Assembly: GCA_008477525.1 (NCBI GenBank)
Contig: SPDT01000005.1
Coordinates: 4,402,001-4,466,000 of the forward strand
Source: Hypomyces perniciosus
Taxonomy: Eukaryota > Ascomycota > Sordariomycetes > Hypocreales > Hypocreaceae
Direction of reading: 5' to 3'
DNA: 64,000 nucleotides
Made by a program: the position numbers and the translations under genes. Shown one piece after another: positions 21,153-31,916 of the stretch; the first letter of the stretch is position 1; every line of letters begins with the position of its first letter. The notes beneath the pieces are model-generated. The model did no database searches, was not told the DNA's origin, and saw only the letters and a list, made by a program, of their open reading frames with translations.

Positions 21153-22358
21153 ATGACGATTCGCTTCCTCGTCAACTTCGCCCTCTTGGCCATCCCCATT
21201 GCGACGACCTTGGGCATTCTATTTGGCATCCAAACCCACCGCCAAGCCACGGGACAGACACCCTTGTTCGCTCCCAAGCCAGACAATGGCATCACAAAAG
21301 AGAGATATTGCCAGAAGTTTTATGGTATAACACCAAAGACCAAGGGACTACAGTATACACGTAGGTGCTGCCGCGTTGGAAGATGGGAAAGAAGAAGAAG
21401 AAGAAGAAGAAGAAGCGCACTTTCGACACGACATACTGACACCTGCTGCTGCTACAGTAAACCCCAATCAGTGGGGCTGGAATGAAGGCGATCCTGGAAA
21501 ACTATGTGTAAATGTACGTTCAAAGCAGCAGCATCTCGCATCACTGCCAGTGCGGTACAGTCTAGCAAGCTAACAGACACTGGTCAAAAGGTCACCTCAT
21601 TCAACAATGGAACCTATACATCAAACACCACAGCGCCCGAGTTCATGGTGTCATGGCAATACCCCCCAGGAAATGAGACGTTCCCTGTCCATGGCTTCCC
21701 CAACATCAAGGTCGACGACAACAACATGTTCCCCGCGACCCTTAGCAGCCTGTCCAAGATCAACGTCGACGTCGAGTGGCACTATGGCATTGGCAACGAG
21801 ACTACAGCTGCCTCGGGCCCCTCTGATCTCACAGCCGAAAATCTCAATGCCAACGTCGCCATTGACATGTTCATTGATAGCGACAAGGACGTCGCTCTGG
21901 ACCCTTCCAAAGCTAAATACGAACTCATGGTTTGGTTTGCGGCCATCGGCGCGTCCACACAGCCCTATGGATATAACCCTGCTAACCCAATCACTACCCA
22001 CACTATCAACGGCACTACCTTGTGGGTTTTCCTATGATGCTTACGAGTATTGCCTTCTCTGAGCTCATGCTAACATGTTGATTGTAGTGACCTTTTTGCC
22101 GGTGTGAACCAGAATACTAAGCAGAATGTCCTGACCTGGTACTCTCCGACGCCAGTTGAGAAATTCACTGGTGATATCGCACCCCTCATCAATGCCACTT
22201 TCAAGGTCACGACCTCTGCTGCCAAAATTCCCAGCACCGGAGACTACATGGGATACTTCGCCTTGGGCACCGAGACCTTTTCTTCCGACAAGACTGTTAC
22301 ATTTTACGTACCGCACCTATCGATAGATATAGAGACATCTACGAGTAGCAATACTTAA
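21153..22358 (+). CDS. GH12 endoglucanase/xyloglucanase with N-terminal membrane anchor
   Basis: Four exons: 21153-21360, 21458-21513, 21591-22021, 22088-22358; predicted 321 aa. The start has the context GCCGCCATGA. Residues 5-27 (FLVNFALLAIPIATTLGILFG) form a membrane helix without an obvious signal-peptidase site, so the protein may be a type II membrane protein; about 40 residues later the GH12 fold begins with NPNQWGWNEG. The two catalytic glutamates of the family are visible: E199 in YELMVWFA (nucleophile) and E294 in GTETF (acid/base). Typical GH12 enzymes are about 235 aa with a cleaved signal peptide, so the extended anchored N-terminus is unusual. The first intron contains a (GAA)n tract. 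Likely substrate is cellulose or xyloglucan; the exact specificity cannot be read. Confidence 0.87.
21388..21415 (+). repeat. (GAA)n tract inside the first GH12 intron
   Basis: About eight GAA copies between the donor at 21361 and the acceptor ending at 21457. Its length may vary between strains without changing the protein. Confidence 0.75.
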
Positions 22359-23599
22359 TAATAATAATCCTTTTTCGAGTTGTTTCAACTTCACTACCAC
22401 GGCACAGCTTCGACCACCCGCAATTCCAACCCCTGCAGACTCCTGTGATCGACACAGCTTCCAAGGCGCATCTCGTTCTAGTGATGCTGCCAAGCATTTC
22501 ACGCCGCGCCGTGGCTGGACCTGCATTTCTTCAACTGATGGTACCTACATGACAACTCTTGGCATGGCGCAACAGAAGCAACAGAAGCCTATCAATCCGA
22601 TCCGTCACTCCGATCTGTCACTCCGATTCGGTCTTGGTGTTGTGTTTCCTATCTGGTCCGTGTTCCGGTGGCCGACCCGGACGGCTGGGGCAGCCTTGTG
22701 CCACCTATTACCTTGTACCTGTAACACTCATATGCTATTGGATATATGCGTTATTTGATACTACAAAAGAGTTGGAATTGCAATTACTATAATGCTGGAT
22801 GAGGTCTTTTGCGTAACGGCGTCTCATATATATGGCGAATTGGTTGTTTAGTTAGTGCTGTACATTGCATTGTTGAGCGAAGGCATATTACTCTTTGAAC
22901 TAGACATTTGAACACCTGAATTGATAATAAACTTGCGTTTCTAAAGCAGGCTGTTCATGAATTTCTGAGTCATATTCAATGTAGTCAACAGATACTTGGT
23001 ATGCCGTATTCGATACATCACTCACACTGCATGTTGGGCGATCGTGTGCCACCCCTCATAATGCGCTACCCTAGGGGGAAAACTCTCCGATGCGCTCATA
23101 CAGTCAATCTTACATCACTACTCCGTATTTCTCCGAGAATTAATGAATTTGGGTCTTTCGGTTAAAGTCGATTTCTTCTTTAGGCAATTCACCTGATATG
23201 GACTTTTTGACAAGTGTACGAAGTAATCCTAGTAAGCTGACGGAAGTTCGGTCCAGACTCGGTAGACTGAGTTGAGCCGTATCAATAAAATGATATGAAG
23301 AGGATAGCGTCGTCTTGGCAAGGTTTCGTACCAGGCAGCCATCAAAAGTATGCGCTCTACGAGTACTCTTACTTTGTCACTATGAGTCCATCTTCTATCG
23401 TCAATCATGTGTCAGAAACTCTACGGGCCTATCTCTCCATGGCGGGATTAAGAGCGTGAGAATACTAGTAGGGATCCATGAGGGTTCCCGAAATCCGTCG
23501 CTTTGATGCTCTTTTTGAATGGGATTGAAAAGAACGTTAAAGCCGATACGACATCGAAACATCTCCTAAACCAGGACGCGACACCAACGAATCTCCTCC
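22359..23599. other. Intergenic region
   Basis: About 1.2 kb, AT-rich around 22780-22960, with an ACTACTCCGTATTTCTCCG word near 23118. No gene supported. Confidence 0.55.
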
Positions 23600-25536
23600 T
23601 TGCAAAAGTTAGCTGCACGCGTTTCGGAAAAGCGTTTTCTGCTTCTACTCCTTATTCCACTACTCCGCCTTGTGGAAGCAACGCCGACACAGTCAGTGGA
23701 AGACGAAAATGCCATTATCTGGGATGCCGTGAAGCCGAGCACCTTACTCATTTGGCAAGCGTGCTTCGCAGACTTTCAATGTGCACGTCTGTCCGTGCCC
23801 CTGAACTGGAATCGTTCCGTTGACGAGGAGGAAAACGAACCGCGTGTGACCCTTGCTGTTATTAAACTGCCTGCCCGAGTCTCCGTCACGGATCCGAGAT
23901 ATGGCGGTCCCATTGTGGTGGCCTGGAGACTCTGGCGTCGATCAGCTCCTCTCCTATGGCATGAATCTGCAGACAGTGCTGGATAGTCCGGGCGGCGAAA
24001 TAGCGGATGGGACACTTTGACCTTCTATCGTTTGATCCGCGAGGAGTGAACACTACCATGCCTCGATTGCTATGTTTGAAGACGGCAGCGGATCGCCAGC
24101 TGCGGTTGCGGAATCCACCGAATTTTGGGCACTCAGTATGGCAGAGCGAGGAGAGTATTTATAAGGAGATGGGCACGGCGCACGAGCTCGCAGCGAGCTG
24201 TTGGTTCGGTGATGATCCCAATACAGGAATCATTAGCTATGTGAACACGGCTCAGACGGTTGAAGACATGGTGCAAATCATTGAGAAAGAAGGCGAATGG
24301 AGAGCCCAGGAAGTAGAGAGACTGCTCGTTGCCCCCGGTGAGAGTAAAACAGACGTGCGACAAGCTGTTATAGAGAAGACTGCGTACCACCCTGACCGCG
24401 AGCAGCTTCAGTGCTGGGGGATGAGCTACGGATCGCTCGTCGGCTCGACCTTCGCGGCGATGCACCCCGATCGTGTTGGTAGAATGGTGGTTGATGGTAT
24501 TGTTGACCTAGCAGACCACTACTCCGGTGGTTGGCTCACTCAACTTCAAGACTCAGATGCCATCGTAACCATGTTTTGCGAGTATTGTCTCCAATCTAGA
24601 CCTGATAAATGCCTGTTCAATCGTCCTGGCATCTCCGTACAGGGCGTCGAATCTCGTTTTACAGACGTCATGCAATCGCTCAAAACAAGTCCTGTCTTCA
24701 TCCCATTCTAAGATGGGAGTAACGAAGCAAGCGCCGGTTCTGTATTAGGGGTAGTTACATATGATGATCTCTATTTCCGGCTTCTGTCTGCGATGTCCTT
24801 CCCCTTCGCCATGCCCGACATCTTGTTCAAAATGCTCGCCGATATTGAGAGCGGAAATACATCATCACCAAACCTAGTGGAGATTGCCACCAGTAGGCCA
24901 GCGCCAGTAGACCTTTGCAACTTGCACTTGCATGACGATGATGATCTTCCATACGAACCCGAGCAGGGTCACTTTCAAACAATTGCATGCATGGATGCTG
25001 GCGGCTATATGTATCCTTTGTCATTGGAAGAGTTCAATGAGTACCTGATTACCTTGCAGGCTATGGGTCGATGGCTCAGTACAGTTTGGGCTCGCAACAA
25101 GCTGAACTGCATGGGTTTCCATCTCAAGCCAGTTTGGAGACCGAGCTTGACGTTCCAAACGCAAGAGTGGGCTAACATATCACATCCCCTACTCCTCATC
25201 GGAAATACCCACGATCCCCTAACGCCTTTACGCAACGCGCACCGCTTGTCGACTCTGTTTCCCGGGAGCGTGGTGCTGCAGCAAAATTCGGAGGGGCACT
25301 GCTCATTCTCATCGCCGTCACTATGTACAGCGAAGATGTTGCGGGAGTATTTCCACACTGGAAAGGTACCTGAGGGGGGAGCAGTGTGTGAGCCAGAGTC
25401 GAGACCGTTTCTTAGGTGTGTAGGGGAGAGGCATGGTGATGGAGGAGAGCGTAGGTTTGCGGATGGAGAGGAGGTGAGACTGTGGGAGGCGATGATAGAA
25501 CTTGCTGATCTGACTGGCTTGAGACATGAAATATAG
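23600..25536 (+). pseudogene. Broken S33/TAP-like alpha/beta hydrolase (tripeptidyl-aminopeptidase type)
   Basis: The parts are clear: a hydrophobic leader (RFLLLLLIPLLRLVEA), FQCARLSVPLNW, FDLLSFDPRG, the nucleophile elbow CWGMSYGSLVG, the Asp region LLLIGNTHDPLTP, and the His region NSEGHCSF. The order and spacing match fungal secreted proteases of the S33/TAP family. The gene is disabled in several ways: the leader frame begins at TTG with no in-frame ATG; there is a frameshift near 23920 where the oxyanion motif NPGGPG should be; a second frameshift near 24007; and an in-frame TAA at 24709-24711, after which the same frame stays open to 25536. The TAA could come from CAA by one C-to-T change. 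No intron with usable splice sites removes these lesions. Confidence 0.8.
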
Positions 25537-26820
25537 AAGAGTATATGGTTCCTATGACATAGAGCATCTGTTGGGTAAGCATCGGGGAATTGATGAGCTT
25601 GATAATAAGATGTCATATCGCTCTTAGCTTTTCCGTGGTAGTGAAATGGAAATATTAACACGTATGACTGATAATAGGTATTTCTAGATTCTGGTATTAT
25701 TAGTGATGACAGGCGCATCGGAACTTTAGAACCCTCTCAATAATTTTCAGGGAGAAACAAAGGACCCCATGTAAATGCATTTTTTGAGGGTGGTACGAAG
25801 TAGTCAATCCTGTAAACCACTCGAAGAATGACGACATGAGGTTTGGGAGGCTTGTATAAGGAGAATTCCGATTGCGGAGTCAGTGAGGGAATTGAGCCCA
25901 TCCAAGACGATGATACCTTACTTCATTCAGCTACGACAACAATTAAGCGACATCTATAGTTCTCATGTTGACCCTTAAACCAAATACTATGGAGTACTGT
26001 TCTGTCGTAATAGTCAAATAGTGCAGCGCGGAGGCTGTCGCGGGTGACAGTCTTCCGGGTATCGACTCTGCCATCGGGCCCAGGCACTAATCACCAGGTT
26101 TCTCTGTGGAGTCCGCATATTGATCGGCAATGTGAACTTCCCCATCAAGAAGAAGCCTGGAGAACTGGATGATTAGAACCTCGTACCACTCCGTAACTGA
26201 CGGGGTGCCTTCTGCCAGCGATTGGCCACATGTTTTCCTGCCCCATGAGGGAACCGGGATAACTCTCGCAGGGCGTGTTGGAAATCACACGAAATAGGAA
26301 GCGAATCTATTGGACAATCAAAATACGAAGTATACAGACGATATAATATGAACTTACCCAATGCCACTACCAATACTACTAAGACTCCACTGCCGGTGGG
26401 CTGCCGGCGACTTCTGTGGGGAAGCGGATAGTTTACCGGATTCGTAGTATTCCAGCGGCTACTTACCCCCGCATAAAGCCAGCAAGCATGCTTGTGTGAG
26501 AAGCATCTATTAAGCATGGTGGTGGAGATTCATCCTCTGGCGATCATATCATTGCTCCATGTCAAGCCCTTCATTGGACTCGACGATCACTATGTAACCC
26601 CCGCAAAAGCATGGGTCTTTTGACCGTGTTTGCGTATCCGGATGAACGCAATCCTGATCGGATGGTACTCAAGCTCTAGGACTTGCAGATGCAGTACCTA
26701 TAAAGCCTCGCCTCATTCCCCAGTTTCAAGATAACCTCACCATGCGCCTGACTGTTGGCAGGAGTTCTGTGCTACTTTGTCTGTCTCAATTTATCACAGC
26801 TCCCATACAATCGGTTTACA
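25537..26820. other. Intergenic region upstream of the sugar transporter
   Basis: About 1.3 kb; no gene supported. A TATAAA at 26699-26704 lies 117-122 bp upstream of the next start codon. Confidence 0.55.
26699..26704 (+). promoter_or_regulatory. TATA box of the sugar transporter gene
   Basis: TATAAA about 120 bp upstream of the ATG at 26821, matching the spacing seen at other genes in the window. Confidence 0.5.
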
Positions 26821-28785
26821 ATGTCGAATCCAGCACAGGGCGACACGCCCCCGCCTAAGAAGAGCGTTTGGCGTGAGCTTCGAGAGAGTCCATACATTCT
26901 GGGGCTCTCAGCTGTATGTTTACTTACGTCCTGCCCTGGATACCGTTCGTCGAACGATTCTAACCCGTTTACCAGTTTGCCTCTCTCGGCGGTTTCCTCT
27001 TCGGCTATGACCAGGGGGTTGTGTCTGGTGTTTTGGAGATGGAGAACTTTGCGGCACTCTTCCCGCGAATCTACCTTGACAGCAGCTTCAAGGGCTGGTT
27101 TGTCTCCACGCTGTTGTTAGCGGCGTGGTTTGGCTCCTTGCTCAATGGACCGATTGCCGATCGCTTCGGTCGAAAGGGCTCTATGCTCATTGCTGTGGTC
27201 ATCTTTACTTTTGGCTCTGCGCTACAGGCTGGTGCTAGCACTGTTGGCCTGTTGTTTGGAGGTGAGATGTCATCTTCAGCGTTCATGGAGACTTGATCTT
27301 GACTGACTGTTTTCGTGATCATAGGCCGGGCTGTTGCTGGTCTTGCAGTCGGTATGCTCACCATGATTGTGCCAATGTATATGTCAGAAGTCTCCACAGC
27401 AGGTATCCGTGGAACATTGGTCGTTTTACAGCAACGTAAGTCTCTCTCTTTTTCTCAATTCCTGAATCATCAAATTGCACAAGATTTCCTCGAGATTCTC
27501 AGGCCCTAGTCTCCACCTCTCGATCCGTGAACTCACCCGAGAGTCTTGCTAACGAGATATATAAATAGAGAGCATCACTGTCGGCATTTTCGTTAGCTAC
27601 TGGCTCGAATATGGCACTCAGTATATCGGCGGCACGCGATGCGCTCCAGATATCCCACACACAGGAGGCACCCCTAGCAAGCCGGCCTTTGACCCCCTGA
27701 ACGATGTCGGCCCTAATGGCTGCACCGGGCAAACCAGTGCTGCTTGGAGAGTCCCTTTCGCCTTGCAAATAGCTCCGGCGCTGGTTCTTGGTGTTGGCAT
27801 GCTCTTTTTCCCGGAGTCGCCAAGATTCTATCTCATGCGCAAGAACGAAGAGAAAGCCCTTCGCTCCCTGGCTCAGCTCCGTCGAGTCCACCCTGATTCC
27901 GATTCCTTAAGAGAGGAGTACCTTGCTATTAAAGCCGAGGTAATGTTCGATGAGTCGGTTTCTAGGGACAAGTTTCCTGGCAAAACTGGTGTCAGTCTCT
28001 TCTTCGCCGAATACCTATCCCTCATAACATCTTGGCCAAGCTTTAAACGCATATTTATTGGTAGCGGGACGATGTTTCTGCAACAGTTTATGGGGTGCAA
28101 CGCCTTAATTTACTACGCTCCAACGATCTTTGGACAGCTGGGGTTATCCGGTAACACTTCGTCTCTTCTGGCGACTGGTGTTTATGGTATTGTCAACATG
28201 TTGTCGACATTGCCAGCCCTATTTCTGATCGATAAGGTTGGACGCCGACCTCTACTCATGTGCGGCGCTACTGGTACATTCATATCGCTTGTTATTGTCG
28301 GTGCTATTATCGGGAGATACGGCTCTGACCTCAGCGAACACGCCGTGGCTGGTTGGGTTGGCATCGCCTTTGTCTACATTTACGACATCAACTTCTCCTA
28401 CTCCTTCGCGCCAATCGGGTGGGTTCTACCATCTGAAATCTTTAACCTGGGCAGCCGTTCAAAAGCCATTGCTATCACTACGAGCGCTACGTGGATGTGC
28501 AACTTCATCATCGGGCTGATCACCCCTGACATGCTTGGCACGCTCAAATGGGGCACCTACATCTTCTTTGCGGCATTTTGTTTGATTGCCGTGTTCTTTA
28601 CGTATCTTATTGTCCCTGAGACTAGGGGCAAGAGCCTGGAGGAAATGGATGAAGTGTTTGGTGATACGGCGGCGAAGGAGGAGAAGGCGAGGTTGTTCAA
28701 CATTGCCGCCTCTCTGGGTCTGACGGCACAGATTCCAGTGGAGAAAACTGATGCCATTAGAGCTGAAGTGGAGGAGTACGCATAA
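26821..28785 (+). CDS. MFS sugar transporter
   Basis: Four exons: 26821-26913, 26976-27261, 27325-27435, 27569-28785; predicted 568 aa. Plasma-membrane sugar:proton symporter with 12 helices. Family signatures are all present: GGFLFGYDQGVVSG in helix 1, DRFGRKG in the loop 2-3, PMYMSEVSTAGIRGTLV in helix 4-5, PESPRFYLMRKNEEKA at the start of the central loop, DKVGRRPLL, and PETRGKSLEEMDEVF after helix 12. An extracellular loop of about 40 residues contains two cysteines (TRCAP and NGCTG) that may form a disulfide. It converges on the PLP/M20 fusion gene with only 181 bp between stop codons. Substrate not predictable; hexose, disaccharide and polyol carriers share these motifs. Confidence 0.92.
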
Positions 28786-28966
28786 TCAAATACTGCACCA
28801 CTAGGAGAGCAAGCTGTTATTGTAAGTCTTGAATGGAGAGATTACATATATACATGACGATGGTATTCCGTGATGCTTCATATAACATCGTCACTATCTG
28901 TAATAATAAATTGAGTCAATATATCATTATCATTTTCCCTTCTATCGCGTAAAGGGCCTCTCGTGA

Positions 28967-31291
28967 TTAGCTACAAAACTCAATGGCAATTGCTGTCAAA
29001 GCCTCCGCCACCTTTTCTATTGACTGAACGTCCACCCACTCCTCCTTTCCATGCAATCCGGCCCCAAGAGGTCCCCAGAGCAATGCTGGGATTCCTTCAT
29101 TAGCAAGTAACGCACAATCTGTCCAGAAAGGGGCACTGGTAACAGTTGCTTCCTTCCCGATCGACTTGCTGACATGACCTTGGACGAGTTTGGTAAAGGG
29201 GTGGTCGATAGGAAGCTTGATCGGCGGTCGCTCAAATGTAGCCCTGAGGTCATATTTGAAGTTCGGAACCTCTTTGACAAGCTTGTCTAACAGCGTCCTT
29301 ACCTCTTGTCCCACAGTTTCTGATGTTTCGCCAGCTATCGTTCTCCACTCCAATGTGACTGTACACAATGCCGGGTATGACGATTCTTCCTCACCTCCCT
29401 TGATGATTGATGCGTGTACGCTTGGCTTCCCAAGTACGGGATCGCCGGCTGACTCCTGAAGCCGTTGTTTGTACTTGTCTAACTCGACCAGGAAGTATCC
29501 GGCCTTGCAGATAGCATCAATGCCGAGATCAGGCCTGGAGCCATGGGAAGCCAGCCCATGGATATCCACCTCAATCCACACGAAGCCCTTGTGCGCATGG
29601 TAGATTTCGAGGTTCGTCGGCTCACTCACGATGGCGCCATCCGCTCTCCATCCAGCCTGTAGGACTTGTTCCGTGCCAATGCTTGTATACTCCTCGTCTG
29701 CCACGCCGGTGAAGATGACATCTCCCTTTAGGCCTTGCTTGCTAGCGTTGGCGAGGGCAACCATGGCGGCAGCCACACCACACTTCATGTCGGCCGCTCC
29801 ACGGCCATAGAGTTTGCCGTCTTTTATTTTGCCGCTCAGTGGGTCTTCCTCATAACCCATGAGAGTCACCGTGTCAATATGGCCGTTGAACATGAGGCTT
29901 TTGCCGCCACCAGAGCCACGGGCTACACCAACAACGGATGGCCGACCCTTTGTAGGTTCGATCCAATGAGTCTCAATGCCCCGGTGTTCCATCCAAGCAG
30001 TAATGTACCGGGCAATAGCTGTTTCCCCTGGACCAGGGACTGATCCTAGGGAAGGATTGGCTGAATTGATCTGGACCAAAGTCTGAGTCAAGACAACTGG
30101 ATCATCACTTGACACACTATGAGGAACATCGTAGACTCTTTTGCCCTCAGTACAGAAGATGACGACAACTGAGTTCTTGCCCAAACCAAGATTTTCCTTG
30201 TCCGTGGTCTCTAGTCTCCGGAGAGCTGCTAGAGTTGCACCACCACACGGTCCGGCGGAAATCCCCAATGATTTCAAGTAGACAGAAGCTTCATGAGCCT
30301 CGAAGTCTGAAACGATCAAGCTAGCATCTACACCAGACCGAAGAATTGGCCAGCAAATGGATGAGGGAGTGCCACAGTCTAATCCGGTCATGATACTGGG
30401 GATCTTTTCCGACGTGACGGTGAGTTCCCCTCGTCTTAGGCTGTTCCATAGACAATTTGCTGTGTCAGGCTCGACCGTCATAACGGTTGTTGTTTTACCT
30501 GGCTTCTTGAAGTGTGATGTCACGGCCTGCGCAAAGGAACCGACGCCTACTGGCGCAACGACAAGATCCGGACTATTGCTACCAATTTGCTGATCAACCT
30601 CGCGCATCATTGTGAGATAGCCATCAACGATCCACTAACGGGGTAAGTTAGCGACAAGCGTGAATCGATTAAATGGCGTTGCAAGTCCATAACACACCTG
30701 AGGAATCTCTTCATATCCCTCTGTGGCAAAGTCTTGGATTGTGAGGCCTGAGCCGTCTTCTTTGGAAGCTGTCCTGGCTTCCAACACAGCAGCATCATAA
30801 TTTCCACTTGACACGATAACATTGGCATTTTCCGACTCTATTAGGTCGATGGTAGCTCTGTGCATACATGCAGGGACATGAATCTCTGCCGGTATCTCCA
30901 AAATGGACGCCATGCGTGCCACGGCCCGGCCATGATTACCATCGGTTGCGGCGTATAACTTGACCTTGTTCGAGACCAGAGATTCTTTGACAGTAGAAAG
31001 GCCGGAATCCAGAGGAAGGCCAAGTTTTTGAGCAATTGCCCGAAAGGTGCCCCATGAAGCACCGAGAATCTTGAAGGACGGCAAACCTAGACGGCTGCTC
31101 TCGTTCTTGAGGTACACGGCCTTGACGCCCAATTCTCTAGCCACCTCATCAAGGCTGACTAAATCGGTTGGCTTATAGAGTGGCAGCCGCTGATGAAAGC
31201 GATCAACGAGATGCTCGTCGTCGCTAGCCGGAGATGACGCCCATGATTTTGCGCTCGGGTTGAAGTAAATTGGTCGACGGGCAGCAGACAT
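28967..31291 (-). CDS. Bifunctional diaminopropionate ammonia-lyase-like / M20 amidohydrolase fusion
   Basis: Two exons on the minus strand: 30698-31291 and 28967-30634 (intron 63 nt); predicted 753 aa. Residues about 8-365 are a fold-type II PLP enzyme of the 2,3-diaminopropionate ammonia-lyase type: YFNPSAKSW, RFHQRLPLYKPTDL, LKNESSRLGLPSFKILGAS with the Schiff-base lysine K74, ATDGNHGRAVA, PVGVGSFAQAV and GPCGGATLAAL. Residues about 375-753 are an M20 metallopeptidase/deacylase of the ArgE/DapE type: H450 and D452 in FNGHIDTV, D480 in GRGAADMKCG, E512/E513 in VADEE, E536 in VSEPT and a late His in GAGLHGKEEW. Both active sites look complete, and there is no stop or frameshift between them. 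In E. coli the separate neighbours ygeX and ygeY encode these two families. A plausible role is deacylation of an N-acyl diamino acid followed by deamination to pyruvate and ammonia; this is inference. Confidence 0.9.
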
Positions 31292-31916
31292 TGTGAAGAT
31301 GGGCCAGCGTCCGTGAGATACAAGGAATGATGGTCGGGATAAATGTGAGGAAATAGTAATCCATGTAAGAACGCTCTCTCATAAGCTTTATGCTCCGTAT
31401 TCCCCTTCAACGGGATGTGCCGGACGCGCCTTTTATGCGCCCTACGATGGGAGGTGTGTAAGACATATACTCGTATGGTAGATATATCGCTGCATTCTCT
31501 CGGCGAGATGGAGGGTCTGGTCTGGTCTAGTGCTTGGAGCCGTACTCGTAGAGATATCTGTACTCGTAAGCTGTCAACCAGCCTCGCCTCAAGGACCCAG
31601 GCAACGACTCGCGTATTCTAATCACGAATAAGCGTTCACCACGAGATTCAGTAGTCTACAGACTACGGAGTAATACTACGGAGCCGTGTTAGAAGGCGCA
31701 CGTGCGCCCCGCCTGTGTCCAAACGCGCCCTCTAACTAACGGCCTCAAACATTTTCTGTGCGCCTTCTGCAAAACCCGCATCATTGTATGTACACAAACA
31801 GCGCATGCCGTGTCTCGTTTCGGCTCCATTGGCCCATCCATGTCAGATCGATGCTTGATGACTGAGTGACTAATCAATCTCGTACGGACTGCACTATTAC
31901 TACTATCGCACTCGCC
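31292..31916. other. Divergent promoter region
   Basis: About 625 bp shared by the PLP/M20 fusion (-) and the homeobox regulator (+). It contains ACTCGTA and CTACGGAGTAATACTACGGAG words at about 31450-31685. No gene supported. Confidence 0.55.

Noticed and set aside
31866..31916. Upstream GTG start for the homeobox regulator
   Set aside because: The ATG at 31917 has a good context (CGCCATGG) and the 17 extra residues are not conserved-looking.
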